Made by a program: the position numbers and the translations under genes. A DNA stretch of 64,000 bases from Chloroflexota bacterium. Lineage in GTDB: Bacteria > Chloroflexota > Dehalococcoidia > Lucifugimonadales > UBA3495. Where the stretch lies: NCBI GenBank assembly GCA_028874075.1, contig JAPPLU010000060.1, positions 159,593-223,592 on the forward strand, in the 5' to 3' direction. Numbering within the stretch: the stretch's first letter is position 1; the number at the start of each line of letters is the position of its first letter. The notes under the pieces are model-generated. The model had not been told where the DNA came from and made no database searches. It was given only the letters and a program-made list of their open reading frames with translations. Shown here piece after piece: positions 16,527 to 24,390 of this stretch.

Positions 16527-17324
16527 ATGACCAGGGACCGAGTCAAGGAAACGTTTGATGCCATCAGGGAAGAAAACCGGCCTGGTCTTTTCCCTTACCT
16601 GACTACCGGATTTCCCGACCTCCAAGCCACACTGGACCTGATTCCGGCGCTGGTGGAAGCTGGGGCCGATGGTATTGAGTTCTCCATCCCATTCAGCGAC
16701 CCGCTTGCCGACGGCCCGGTTATCCAGGAGTCCAGCTTCCTGGCCCTGCAGGGGGGCGTGACCCCTGACGACTGCCTCGATCTGGTGGCCCAGGTTCGGG
16801 ACAGGGTTCCGGATACTCCGTTGATCCTGATGACCTATTACAACCCTGCCTATACCTATGGGCTGGCCCGTTTCGCGCAGCGGCTTTCTGAATGTGGTGT
16901 AGATGCCGTTATACCGGTTGACCTTCCTGCCGAGGAAGCCGGGCCACTGTATGAGGAGTGTCGACCGCGCAACGTACATATCGTACCGCTGCTGGCCCCC
17001 ACTAGCACCGAAGAGAGTATCAAGACCGCCGTAGCAATAAGTTCGGGGTTCATATATTGCGTCAGCCTGACCGGCATAACCGGAGCGCGTGACCAGGTTT
17101 CCCAGACTGGAATAGAACTAATCAGGCGGGTCAGGCAACATACTACCCTTCCGCTGGCTATGGGGTTCGGCATTTCGCGGCGGGAGCATGTGGAAGCAGT
17201 GTGCGAGGAGGCGGAAGCGGCCGCAGTGGGTAGCGCCCTTATCCGCACAATGCTAGAATCGCCCCGTGATGAGTTGGTGGCGCGGGCCAGCAGACTGGTT
17301 GCGGAACTGGCGGGCAGGGTTTGA
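16527..17324 (+). CDS. trpA: Tryptophan synthase alpha subunit
   Basis: 265 aa, standard length. It cleaves indole-3-glycerol phosphate to indole, which passes to the beta subunit. The catalytic Glu lies in DGIEFSIPFSDPLADGP, which also contains the catalytic Asp. The flexible-loop segment VSLTGITGAR and the phosphate-binding GFGISR are present. trpB is not in the window, and the upstream neighbour is an unrelated protease. Downstream come aroH and aroF, so this is a small aromatic amino acid cluster. Confidence 0.95.
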   Translation: MTRDRVKETFDAIREENRPGLFPYLTTGFPDLQATLDLIPALVEAGADGIEFSIPFSDPLADGPVIQESSFLALQGGVTPDDCLDLVAQVRDRVPDTPLILMTYYNPAYTYGLARFAQRLSECGVDAVIPVDLPAEEAGPLYEECRPRNVHIVPLLAPTSTEESIKTAVAISSGFIYCVSLTGITGARDQVSQTGIELIRRVRQHTTLPLAMGFGISRREHVEAVCEEAEAAAVGSALIRTMLESPRDELVARASRLVAELAGRV

Positions 17325-17347
17325 CCGTCGTTCGGAGGAAAGAATCA

Positions 17348-17719
17348 ATGAAGGTATGCCGTGGGCTGAGGGGAGCTACAAAGGCTGAATGCAACACCGT
17401 CGAAGGCATTCACGGCGCGACCAGGGAGATGTTGGAGCACCTGATTGAGGCCAATGACATCGCAGAGCATGATGTGGCCATGGCTTACTTCACAGTGACG
17501 CCGGACCTGAACGCCGCATTTCCGGCTGCAGCCGCCCGTCAACTGGGCTGGACCAGCACGGCATTGATGTGCGCGACTGAAATTCCCGTTCCTGACTCCT
17601 TGCCGAGTTGCATCCGTGTGCTTATACTTATCAACACTGAAAAGGAACCCAGTGAATTACATAACGTCTACCTGAAGGGAACGGAAGTCCTACTCCTTCA
17701 TGGTTTTCAACCCACGTGA
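17348..17719 (+). CDS. aroH: Chorismate mutase, AroH type
   Basis: 123 aa, the length of monofunctional AroH, which turns chorismate into prephenate for Phe/Tyr synthesis. The N-terminal RGLRGATKAE pattern, the DVAMAYFTVTPDL segment, the central RQLGWTSTALMC block and the IRVLILINTE stretch fit the pseudo-alpha/beta-barrel trimer. The ATG at 17348 follows GGAGGAAAG, 24 bases after the trpA stop. A hairpin terminator closes the trpA-aroH unit. Confidence 0.9.
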   Translation: MKVCRGLRGATKAECNTVEGIHGATREMLEHLIEANDIAEHDVAMAYFTVTPDLNAAFPAAAARQLGWTSTALMCATEIPVPDSLPSCIRVLILINTEKEPSELHNVYLKGTEVLLLHGFQPT

Positions 17720-17782
17720 TGTCTAACTTGTCCCGTGAACCAATGAAAATCGAAAACCTCGGTCTGGTTTGCCGCTTTTACT

Positions 17783-17809
17783 ACGGCCTGCGGGCCGTTT
17801 GTCTTTTTT
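17783..17809 (+). terminator. Rho-independent terminator after aroH
   Basis: Stem ACGGCC/GGCCGT (17783-17788 with 17793-17798) around a TGCG loop, followed by TTGTCTTTTTT. Confidence 0.85.
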
Positions 17810-17915
17810 CATACAAGAAGTAATTCAACCCGGACGGGTTTCCGAATAACCTAGAACTTTAACCCCCCGATGTGGATAAATTGGGGGTATTCTCAAAACC
17901 AGAAGGTGCAGCAAA

Positions 17916-18941
17916 ATGATTGTGGTAATGGCCAAGGACAGTACCCCTGAACAACTGGAGGATGTAAAGGCCCGTATTTCTCGTCGCCCCGGCCTTGAAC
18001 CCCAGGTCTCCGAAGGGGCGGAGCGCATAGTTGTCGGTGTCATCGGCACCGTTACCCCCGACATGAGGGATGAAATGGCGTTGGTGCCAGGCGTCTCGGA
18101 AGTTATTCCCATAACCAAACCCTACAAAATGGCCAGCAGGGAGTTCCACCCCGAGAACTCTATTGTCATGGTTGGAGACGTGGCCGTGGGCGGGCCCGAA
18201 CCGGTGGTAATGGCGGGCCCTTGCTCGGTGGAAGACGAAGAGCAGATGGTCAGCACAGCCAAGTCGGTGAAGGCTTCCGGCGCACGAATTTTGCGCGGCG
18301 GGGCCTTCAAGCCCCGGACTTCTCCTTACAGCTTCCGCGGCATGGGCATAGACGGACTTAAACTGCTTAACATCGCCAAGCAGGAAACGGGACTGCCCAT
18401 CATCACAGAAGTTATGACTCCAGGGGACGTTGATACTGTAGCCCAGTATTCGGACGTGCTGCAGGTTGGCGCTCGCAACATGCAAAACTACAACTTGCTG
18501 GACGCGGTTGGCGAGACGCGAATGCCGGTAATGGTCAAGCGGGGCCTGGCTGCCTCCTACGAGGAGTGGCTCCTGGCAGCGGAGTACGTTCTGGCCGGCG
18601 GCAACGATAACGTAATGATGTGCGAACGGGGCATCCGGTCCTTCGAGAGCGTCACCCGCTTTACCATGGACGTGGCGGCCATTCCAGTCATCAAGCGGTT
18701 GAGCCACCTGCCGATCATTGGAGATCCCAGCCACAGCACTGGCCACTGGTACCTGGTTACTCCCGTAGCCCTTTCGGCCATCGCCGCTGGCGCCCACGGG
18801 CTGCTGATAGAAGTGCATCCTAACCCCGACAAGGCCTTGTGCGACGGACCCCAGTCTCTTACATTCGAGAACTTCGCCAACCTGATGGGCCAGGTGCGGG
18901 CCGTCAAGGGTGCGTTGGCCGGAGATCCGGTTCCCGCCTAG
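17916..18941 (+). CDS. aroF: DAHP synthase (AroF-like, ACT-like N-terminal domain)
   Basis: 341 aa. It condenses phosphoenolpyruvate and erythrose 4-phosphate in the first shikimate step. Residues 1-70 form a small ferredoxin/ACT-like regulatory domain, followed by the KDO8P/DAHP barrel with the segments MAGPCSVE, RGGAFKPRTSPYSF, VGARNMQN, VKRGL and DPSHSTG. This is the AroG/F type Ibeta common in Thermotoga and Bacillus relatives. The N-terminal domain suggests feedback by Phe or Tyr. It is separated from aroH by a terminator, so it may have its own promoter. Confidence 0.93.
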   Translation: MIVVMAKDSTPEQLEDVKARISRRPGLEPQVSEGAERIVVGVIGTVTPDMRDEMALVPGVSEVIPITKPYKMASREFHPENSIVMVGDVAVGGPEPVVMAGPCSVEDEEQMVSTAKSVKASGARILRGGAFKPRTSPYSFRGMGIDGLKLLNIAKQETGLPIITEVMTPGDVDTVAQYSDVLQVGARNMQNYNLLDAVGETRMPVMVKRGLAASYEEWLLAAEYVLAGGNDNVMMCERGIRSFESVTRFTMDVAAIPVIKRLSHLPIIGDPSHSTGHWYLVTPVALSAIAAGAHGLLIEVHPNPDKALCDGPQSLTFENFANLMGQVRAVKGALAGDPVPA

Positions 18942-18998
18942 AGACTGTCGAAGAAACAGTTATCGCCGACTTCGGTTCCGGCGACATGGATTAAATGG

Positions 18999-19037
18999 TA
19001 GGGCAGGCTTGAACAGACAGGTCTGCCCTTCCTCTTT
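18999..19037 (+). terminator. Probable terminator after aroF
   Basis: AGGGCAG (19000-19006) pairs with CTGCCCT (19023-19029), followed by a pyrimidine-rich TCCTCTTT tail. It lies about 60 bp after the aroF stop. Confidence 0.55.
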
Positions 19038-19199
19038 GCCCCGTTGCCAACTTGAAACCTGTCAATTTTTGATTCTACCTATTATGGAGATTGATTTTGT
19101 TTAGTAAATGATGGATACTAGCTTTAAGGTCAGGTTCTGGCTAAAATTGCGTAACCGTTACGAAAGAGTCAAATACCTAACTTGCGGCGGGGTGCGGCC

Positions 19200-19784
19200 A
19201 TGTTTCCACAGATCAACCTTGTTTCACTGACTCGCGAAGATGTGCAACGGGTGGCCGGATGGCTGCACGACCCCGACGTTAATTCCCTGTGGTTCGGAGA
19301 GGATGAGAACGGGAATCCGATACACATCGGTTACTCGCCTGGCGAAGTTCTCAGCGCGCCGGAAGACAATTGGGACGAATCTATCCCCGACGAAGAATAC
19401 CGCAAGGTCTTTTCCGTATACACAACCGAAGGCGAACATATTGGCGAAGGGCAGTTGGAGTTTGAATGGGCCCTTCTTGAAGCCCAGCTTGTCTTGATTA
19501 TTGGGCGAAAAGACCTCTGGCATCACCACTACGGCACCTCGGCCCTGGTAGCGCTGCTGGACGAGGCTTACAACAACTATGACCTGCACCGGGTCTGGGT
19601 GGATGTGCCGGAATACAATGAGCACGCGCTTAGACTGTGTCGCCACGTGGGGTTTGTACTTGAAGGCCATTTTCGCAAGACCCACCGCAAGGGGGATTCC
19701 TGGTACGACTCTTTCGCCATGGGGTTGCTGTCGGACGAATACGAGAGGCGCCGGGCCAGGTTGATGGAAACAGGCGCGGTATAG
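19200..19784 (+). CDS. GNAT N-acetyltransferase, RimJ/RimL-like
   Basis: 194 aa from ATG 19200 (a TTG 18 bases upstream is the alternative). The acetyl-CoA-binding region lies in LVLIIGRKDLWHHHYGTSALVALL, and the late motif EYNEHALRLCRHVGFVLEGHFRK is typical of RimJ/RimL-type acetyltransferases that act on protein N-termini, amines or antibiotics. The substrate is not predictable. The gene stands alone between aroF and the nucleotide-kinase-like gene. Confidence 0.8.
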   Translation: MFPQINLVSLTREDVQRVAGWLHDPDVNSLWFGEDENGNPIHIGYSPGEVLSAPEDNWDESIPDEEYRKVFSVYTTEGEHIGEGQLEFEWALLEAQLVLIIGRKDLWHHHYGTSALVALLDEAYNNYDLHRVWVDVPEYNEHALRLCRHVGFVLEGHFRKTHRKGDSWYDSFAMGLLSDEYERRRARLMETGAV

Positions 19785-19864
19785 CGAAGTCAGTCTGAAC
19801 AGTCTAGGTAGCCCCTGAAAGTTTCACCCGGCCGGCCCATTACATCCTAACCAAGGTGAGTGCC

Positions 19865-20587
19865 ATGGCAGTGATAACGATTAACGGCCCAATTGGCAGC
19901 GGTAGCTTTGAAGTTGGTCAGATGGTGGCCGAGCGATTGGGGATCAACTACGTGGACCGTATGGTGATCGCGGAGGCGGCCCGTCGCATCGGTTCCCCTG
20001 TAGGAAACCTGATGGAGAAGGAGCAGCGGGTTATCCGGTTCCGGGAGCGGTTGGGCCGGTTCCTCCAGACCATGCTTGAACGCTCTGCCATATCAGGTGT
20101 GGGCGGAGAACCATACTTCGGCCACGGCACCGAGATGCTGCCGGCTGAGACTTATACTGAACTTCTGGTGGACTCTCCCTCGGCCTCCCAAACTGTGAAC
20201 GACAAAGCATTTATCGATGCCACCAGCGCCGTAATCAATGAACTGGCCACGGCCGGCGACGTTGTAATTATCGGACGTGGCGGCAACATGATCCTGGCCG
20301 ACTTTCCCGGGGCCCTGCACGTGGGAATTCTGGCGCCCCTGGAATCCAGGATAGAAAATATCATGGCCCGCGAACATTACAGCCGGGAAGAGGCAACCAA
20401 ATTTGTGCTTGAACTCGAGGAGGCGCGGATAGCCTTCTTCCGCAAGTTCTTCCGGGTGAATGCTAACGACCCCGAACTGTTCCACATTATCCTGAATGGC
20501 GCTCGCATACGGCCCGAAATCGCCGCCGAAATGGTGGTGCACGCTGCCGAAGACCTGAGACATTCCCCGGAAGGTGTGCCGGCCTAG
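19865..20587 (+). CDS. Cytidylate kinase-like family protein
   Basis: 240 aa from ATG 19865, which has AAGGTGAG just upstream. The P-loop region is modified: INGPIGSGSFEVGQMVAERLG shows GxxGSGS rather than a canonical GKS, as in the cytidylate-kinase-like family. A GRGGNMILADFPG segment and a basic lid follow. Family members are annotated as CMP-kinase-like but few are characterised, and many sit near transport or stress genes. True CMP kinase activity is uncertain. Confidence 0.78.
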   Translation: MAVITINGPIGSGSFEVGQMVAERLGINYVDRMVIAEAARRIGSPVGNLMEKEQRVIRFRERLGRFLQTMLERSAISGVGGEPYFGHGTEMLPAETYTELLVDSPSASQTVNDKAFIDATSAVINELATAGDVVIIGRGGNMILADFPGALHVGILAPLESRIENIMAREHYSREEATKFVLELEEARIAFFRKFFRVNANDPELFHIILNGARIRPEIAAEMVVHAAEDLRHSPEGVPA

Positions 20588-20743
20588 CAGGTCGGCACAG
20601 CAGCCTTTTATTCGCTTAACCCTGGGTTTGGGAAGGCATGGGATTCGGTCTCCCCGGGCCCTGCTTGGTCTCGCTCATCGTGGGCCTTAGTCGACCAGCG
20701 TCTTTTACCTTTTTCCGAAAACTCTTTCAAGGTCTGCGCTTGA

Positions 20744-21553
20744 ATGATTCCTCTGTCCGATGCTGACGCACCGGCAAAGACTGCCGCTCCCGTCACCAAG
20801 GCCATTATTGGCCTCAATTTGTTGGTGTTCCTGTATGAATTGGTGCTTGGCGGGGTGGGTTTCCTTTTCGGCGCCGACGGACTGCGGCTGACCATCTTCT
20901 TTCTTACCTGGGGATTTATCCCTCGGGAGCTGACCGAGGGTATAGCCTACGAGTCATTCGTAACACCCGGGGACATTGACACCCCCATTCCAACTTGGGG
21001 CACCCTGCTTACGTCCATGTTTATTCACGGGGGGTTGCTTCACCTGGCCGGCAATATGATGTTTCTCTGGGTCTTCGGCGCCAACCTGGAAGCCCGTTTG
21101 GGGTACGTCTGGTTCCTGTTGTTCTATTTTGTAACAGGCGTTTTGGCGGCTTTGTGCCACTGGGTGGTGGAACCCGGCTCTCCTGTTCCGCTGGTGGGAG
21201 CGAGCGGCGCCATTGCGGGGGTAATGGGCGCCTACCTTATGCTGTATCCCAGGAATCGCATTAACTCGCTGGTCATTTTCTACTTCATTACCGTAATTCG
21301 ATTGTCCGCCTTCTGGCTGCTGGGATTCTGGTTTGCCTTGCAGCTGTTCCAGGCCCTGCTGTCGTTTGGCGTTTCATCCCAGGTCAGCGTGGCTTTCTGG
21401 GCCCACGTGGGTGGATTCGTAGCCGGAGTTGGCATCATCACCATCTACAAGTTGGTCACCGGCCAACCGGTGCTGCCAACCAGGGGGCCTCCATCCTCTC
21501 CGTCCCCTCCCAGCAGTCCGTCCAGGTACTGGCGTGGGCGACGCCTGGACTAG
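20744..21553 (+). CDS. Rhomboid-family intramembrane serine protease
   Basis: 269 aa with six or more membrane helices. The rhomboid signature HGGLLHLAGNMMFLWVFG lies in the early helices, the catalytic serine is S154 in GASG, and the catalytic histidine is H221 in AHVGGF, in the usual order. It cleaves substrates inside the membrane; the target is unknown. The C-terminus ends in a proline/serine-rich cytosolic tail (PPSSPSPPSSPS). The start follows a gap of about 150 bp from the kinase-like gene. Confidence 0.9.
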   Translation: MIPLSDADAPAKTAAPVTKAIIGLNLLVFLYELVLGGVGFLFGADGLRLTIFFLTWGFIPRELTEGIAYESFVTPGDIDTPIPTWGTLLTSMFIHGGLLHLAGNMMFLWVFGANLEARLGYVWFLLFYFVTGVLAALCHWVVEPGSPVPLVGASGAIAGVMGAYLMLYPRNRINSLVIFYFITVIRLSAFWLLGFWFALQLFQALLSFGVSSQVSVAFWAHVGGFVAGVGIITIYKLVTGQPVLPTRGPPSSPSPPSSPSRYWRGRRLD

Positions 21554-21680
21554 GGTCAGCCAACTATGGGGCCTGGTCGAATCTGTGTTGGAATTGCCCT
21601 GGGCACTGGCGGCCCTTGATATTTTCTGCCATTTTGCGGATACTTGTCTAAACTCCAGACACAGAAAGGTGGAGGAACAG

Positions 21681-24014
21681 ATGCTCGATTACAAGCCAAA
21701 TATTGTCCTTTCCAACGATGAACAGGAATACAAAGTTGTCGGCACCAGGCCGGTGCGGCCCGATGGCGCCGACAAGGTGACCGGGAAGGCCAACTACAGC
21801 GCGGACATCAACCTGCCCGGAATGCTCTATGGCAAGGTTTTGCGCAGTCCCCACGCTCACGCCGTCATCAGGTCCATCGATACCAGCAAGGCTGAAGCCC
21901 TTCCTGGCGTTCGGGCCGTGGTAACTTCCGCCGACATCGAAAAGCCCTCCGGTCGAGCCTCGGAGCTTGCCGAGGGCGCGATGGTCAACTACAAGTTCCT
22001 TAGCAACAACGTACTGGCCGACGGCAAGGCCCTCTACAAGGGACACGCCATTGCTGCAGTGGCCGCTTCCAATCCCCATGTGGCGGAAGAGGCCTTGAAG
22101 CTGATTGAGGTGGACTTTGAAGTCCTGACCCCGGTGATGGACGCCAAGGAAGCAATGAAGGAGGACGCTCCCCTGGTCCACGAGCGGCTGGCCGGGTTGA
22201 CAACCTCCAGCATTCGTGCGGGCGGCGTACTGGACGACGACGACAACACCAAGGGCACTAACATCGCCAACCACTTTGAATTCAAGCTGGGCGACCCGGA
22301 TGAAGGATTCAACCAGTCCGACGTAATAGTCGAGAAGGAAGTAGCCACCGTGGCCGTCCACCAGGGTTACATCGAACCCCACAGCGGCACGGCTATGTGG
22401 CACGAGGACGGCAGCCTCACAGTCTGGTCCAGCAGCCAGGGCCAGTTCACCGTGCGTGAGTACACCGCCAGGCTGTGCGGCATTCCCGTATCCAAGGTCA
22501 GGGCCATTCCAATGGAAATCGGCGGCGGGTTCGGCGCCAAGCTCACCATGTACATGGAGCCTGTGGCCGCGCTCCTGGCCCGTAAGGCTGGAGCCCCGGT
22601 CAAGATGTCCATGACCCGCACCGAGGTCTTCGAGGCCAGCGGCCCCACCTCCGGTACCTACATTTCCGTCAAGCTGGGCGCCACCGGCGAAGGCAAGCTG
22701 ACCGCTGCCTCCGCTACCCTCATATTTGAGGCCGGAGCGTTCCCAGGCTCTCCCGTTGCGGGCGGGGCCCAGTGCATGATGTCGGCCTACGACATCCCTA
22801 ACGCCTTTATTGAAGGTTACGACATTGTGGTAAACCGGCCCAAGACGTCGGCCTACCGCGCACCGGGTTCTCCTGCCGCCGCCTTCGCCATGGAAACGGC
22901 CATTGACGAGCTGTGCGAGAAAATCGGGATGGACCCCATCGATTTCCGCCTGCTGAACAGTTCCAAAGAAGGTGTCCGCCGCGTTACCGGCCCCCTGATG
23001 CCCAGGGTAGGCTTCATTGAGACTCTCGAAGCGGCCAAGGCCCATCCCCACTACTCTGAGCCTCTGGAAGGTCCTTACCGGGGCCGGGGCGTTGCCAGCG
23101 GATTCTGGGGCAACAACACTGGTCCTTCCAGCGCTGTGGCCCTGGTTCAGCCCGATGGTAAGATCAGCCTTACCGAAGGGTCGCCCGATATCGGCGGTAC
23201 CCGCGCTTCCGTGTCACAGCAGATGGCCGAAGTGCTGGGCATTCCCGTGGAGGACATTGCATCCCACATCGGTGACACCGACTCCATCGGTTTTACTTCC
23301 AACACCGGCGGCAGCGGCGTTACCTTCAAGACGGGGTTTGCCTGCTATACCGCCGCTCAGGACATCAAGAAGCAGATGATGGAGCGTGCCGCCAAGCTGT
23401 GGGAAGTAACCATCGATGACGTGGAATACGTGGATGGCGTCCTCCAGCACAAGTCCGATCCGGAATTGAAGCTGACCTTCCAGCAGATGGCGGCCCGCCA
23501 GAACGCCACCGGCGGCCCCATCGTCGGCAGCGCCGGAGTGAACCCTGGCGGCGCCGGTCCGGCCATCGGTACCCACATCGTGGACCTGGAAGTGGACCCC
23601 GACACAGGCAAGGTGACCATCCTCCGGTATACCGCCCTGCAGGATGCCGGCAAGGCCATTCACCCCAGTTACGTTGAGGGACAGATCCAGGGCGGTGCGG
23701 CCCAGGGCATCGGCTGGGCGCTGAACGAAGAGTACTTCATCAACGACCAGGGGCACATGGTCAACTCCAGCTACCTGGATTACCGGATGCCTACGTCCCT
23801 TGATCTGCCGATGATTGACACGGTCATTGTCGAGGTTGCCAACCCCAACCATCCCTATGGCGTGCGCGGCGTCGGCGAGGTGGGCATCGTGCCCCCCATG
23901 GCGGCCATATCCAACGCGCTGTATCAGGCCATCGGTGTGCGGATGAACAGTCTGCCGATGAACCCGGGCAGCGTTTTGGAAGCCCTGTGGGGCAAGGAAA
24001 ACGGTGGCAAATAG
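21681..24014 (+). CDS. Xanthine dehydrogenase-family molybdopterin-binding large subunit
   Basis: 777 aa from ATG 21681 (GGAGGA ten bases upstream; a longer frame opens at 21429 but overlaps the rhomboid gene). It belongs to the CoxL/XdhB molybdenum hydroxylase family, which oxidises heterocycles, aldehydes or CO using Mo-cofactor. Conserved parts include the PHAHA and GGGFGAK segments, AYRAPGSPA (not the CO dehydrogenase AYxCSFR loop, so not form I CO dehydrogenase) and the catalytic Glu E733 in GVGEVG. The FeS and FAD subunits expected of this family are not adjacent, so partners must be encoded elsewhere. Confidence 0.9.
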   Translation: MLDYKPNIVLSNDEQEYKVVGTRPVRPDGADKVTGKANYSADINLPGMLYGKVLRSPHAHAVIRSIDTSKAEALPGVRAVVTSADIEKPSGRASELAEGAMVNYKFLSNNVLADGKALYKGHAIAAVAASNPHVAEEALKLIEVDFEVLTPVMDAKEAMKEDAPLVHERLAGLTTSSIRAGGVLDDDDNTKGTNIANHFEFKLGDPDEGFNQSDVIVEKEVATVAVHQGYIEPHSGTAMWHEDGSLTVWSSSQGQFTVREYTARLCGIPVSKVRAIPMEIGGGFGAKLTMYMEPVAALLARKAGAPVKMSMTRTEVFEASGPTSGTYISVKLGATGEGKLTAASATLIFEAGAFPGSPVAGGAQCMMSAYDIPNAFIEGYDIVVNRPKTSAYRAPGSPAAAFAMETAIDELCEKIGMDPIDFRLLNSSKEGVRRVTGPLMPRVGFIETLEAAKAHPHYSEPLEGPYRGRGVASGFWGNNTGPSSAVALVQPDGKISLTEGSPDIGGTRASVSQQMAEVLGIPVEDIASHIGDTDSIGFTSNTGGSGVTFKTGFACYTAAQDIKKQMMERAAKLWEVTIDDVEYVDGVLQHKSDPELKLTFQQMAARQNATGGPIVGSAGVNPGGAGPAIGTHIVDLEVDPDTGKVTILRYTALQDAGKAIHPSYVEGQIQGGAAQGIGWALNEEYFINDQGHMVNSSYLDYRMPTSLDLPMIDTVIVEVANPNHPYGVRGVGEVGIVPPMAAISNALYQAIGVRMNSLPMNPGSVLEALWGKENGGK

Positions 24015-24037
24015 AAGGTTCCGGCGGGTGACAAGCC

Positions 24038-24307
24038 ATGCCTGAAGTATGGATACCCACGACTATGCAGAGCCTGACCGGTGGTCAAAACCGTGTCCAG
24101 GTAGAAGGGCGAACGGTACGCCAGGTTATCAATAACCTGGAGAACCAGTTCCCCGGAGTCAAGGCCGTCCTCTACGACGAAGAAGAGGATGATCTGCAGG
24201 TGGGGATTGCCGTGATAGTGGATGGCGAGGCCAGCCAAATTGGCCTGCTGGAGCGCGTGCAGGAGACCAGCGAGGTACACTTCCTGCCCGCCATTGGTGG
24301 CGGCTGA
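24038..24307 (+). CDS. MoaD/ThiS-like ubiquitin-fold sulfur carrier
   Basis: 89 aa beta-grasp protein ending in Gly-Gly-Gly (87-89), the tail that is adenylated and thiocarboxylated in MoaD and ThiS. The hydrophobic core pattern VRQVINNLENQFPGVKAVLYDE matches MoaD. It lies 23 bp after the molybdenum hydroxylase, so a role in molybdopterin sulfuration or a related carrier role is plausible. Alternatively it serves sulfur transfer in tRNA or amino acid synthesis. A hairpin follows. Confidence 0.82.
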   Translation: MPEVWIPTTMQSLTGGQNRVQVEGRTVRQVINNLENQFPGVKAVLYDEEEDDLQVGIAVIVDGEASQIGLLERVQETSEVHFLPAIGGG

Positions 24308-24339
24308 ACCGCAAACGAACCAGGTTTCCAGGTATTAAT

Positions 24340-24363
24340 GGGCCGGGCATCACTGCCCGGCCC
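24340..24363 (+). terminator. Hairpin after the MoaD-like gene
   Basis: Perfect 10-bp stem GGGCCGGGCA/TGCCCGGCCC with a TCAC tetraloop. The U-tract is poor, so it may only attenuate transcription into the SagB-type gene. Confidence 0.6.
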
Positions 24364-24390
24364 TGTCGCTTTAGCGAGGAATATCAACCG

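Noticed and set aside
17859..18818. 319-aa open frame on the minus strand
   Set aside because: Antisense to aroF, which carries clear DAHP synthase motifs; the antisense protein shows none.
21648..23051. 467-aa open frame on the minus strand
   Set aside because: It lies fully antisense to the molybdenum hydroxylase gene and follows its codon structure; no family motif is visible in it.
21681..24014. Carbon monoxide dehydrogenase large subunit (form I)
   Set aside because: The active-site loop reads AYRAPGSPA, not AYxCSFR, and the CoxS and CoxM genes are missing.
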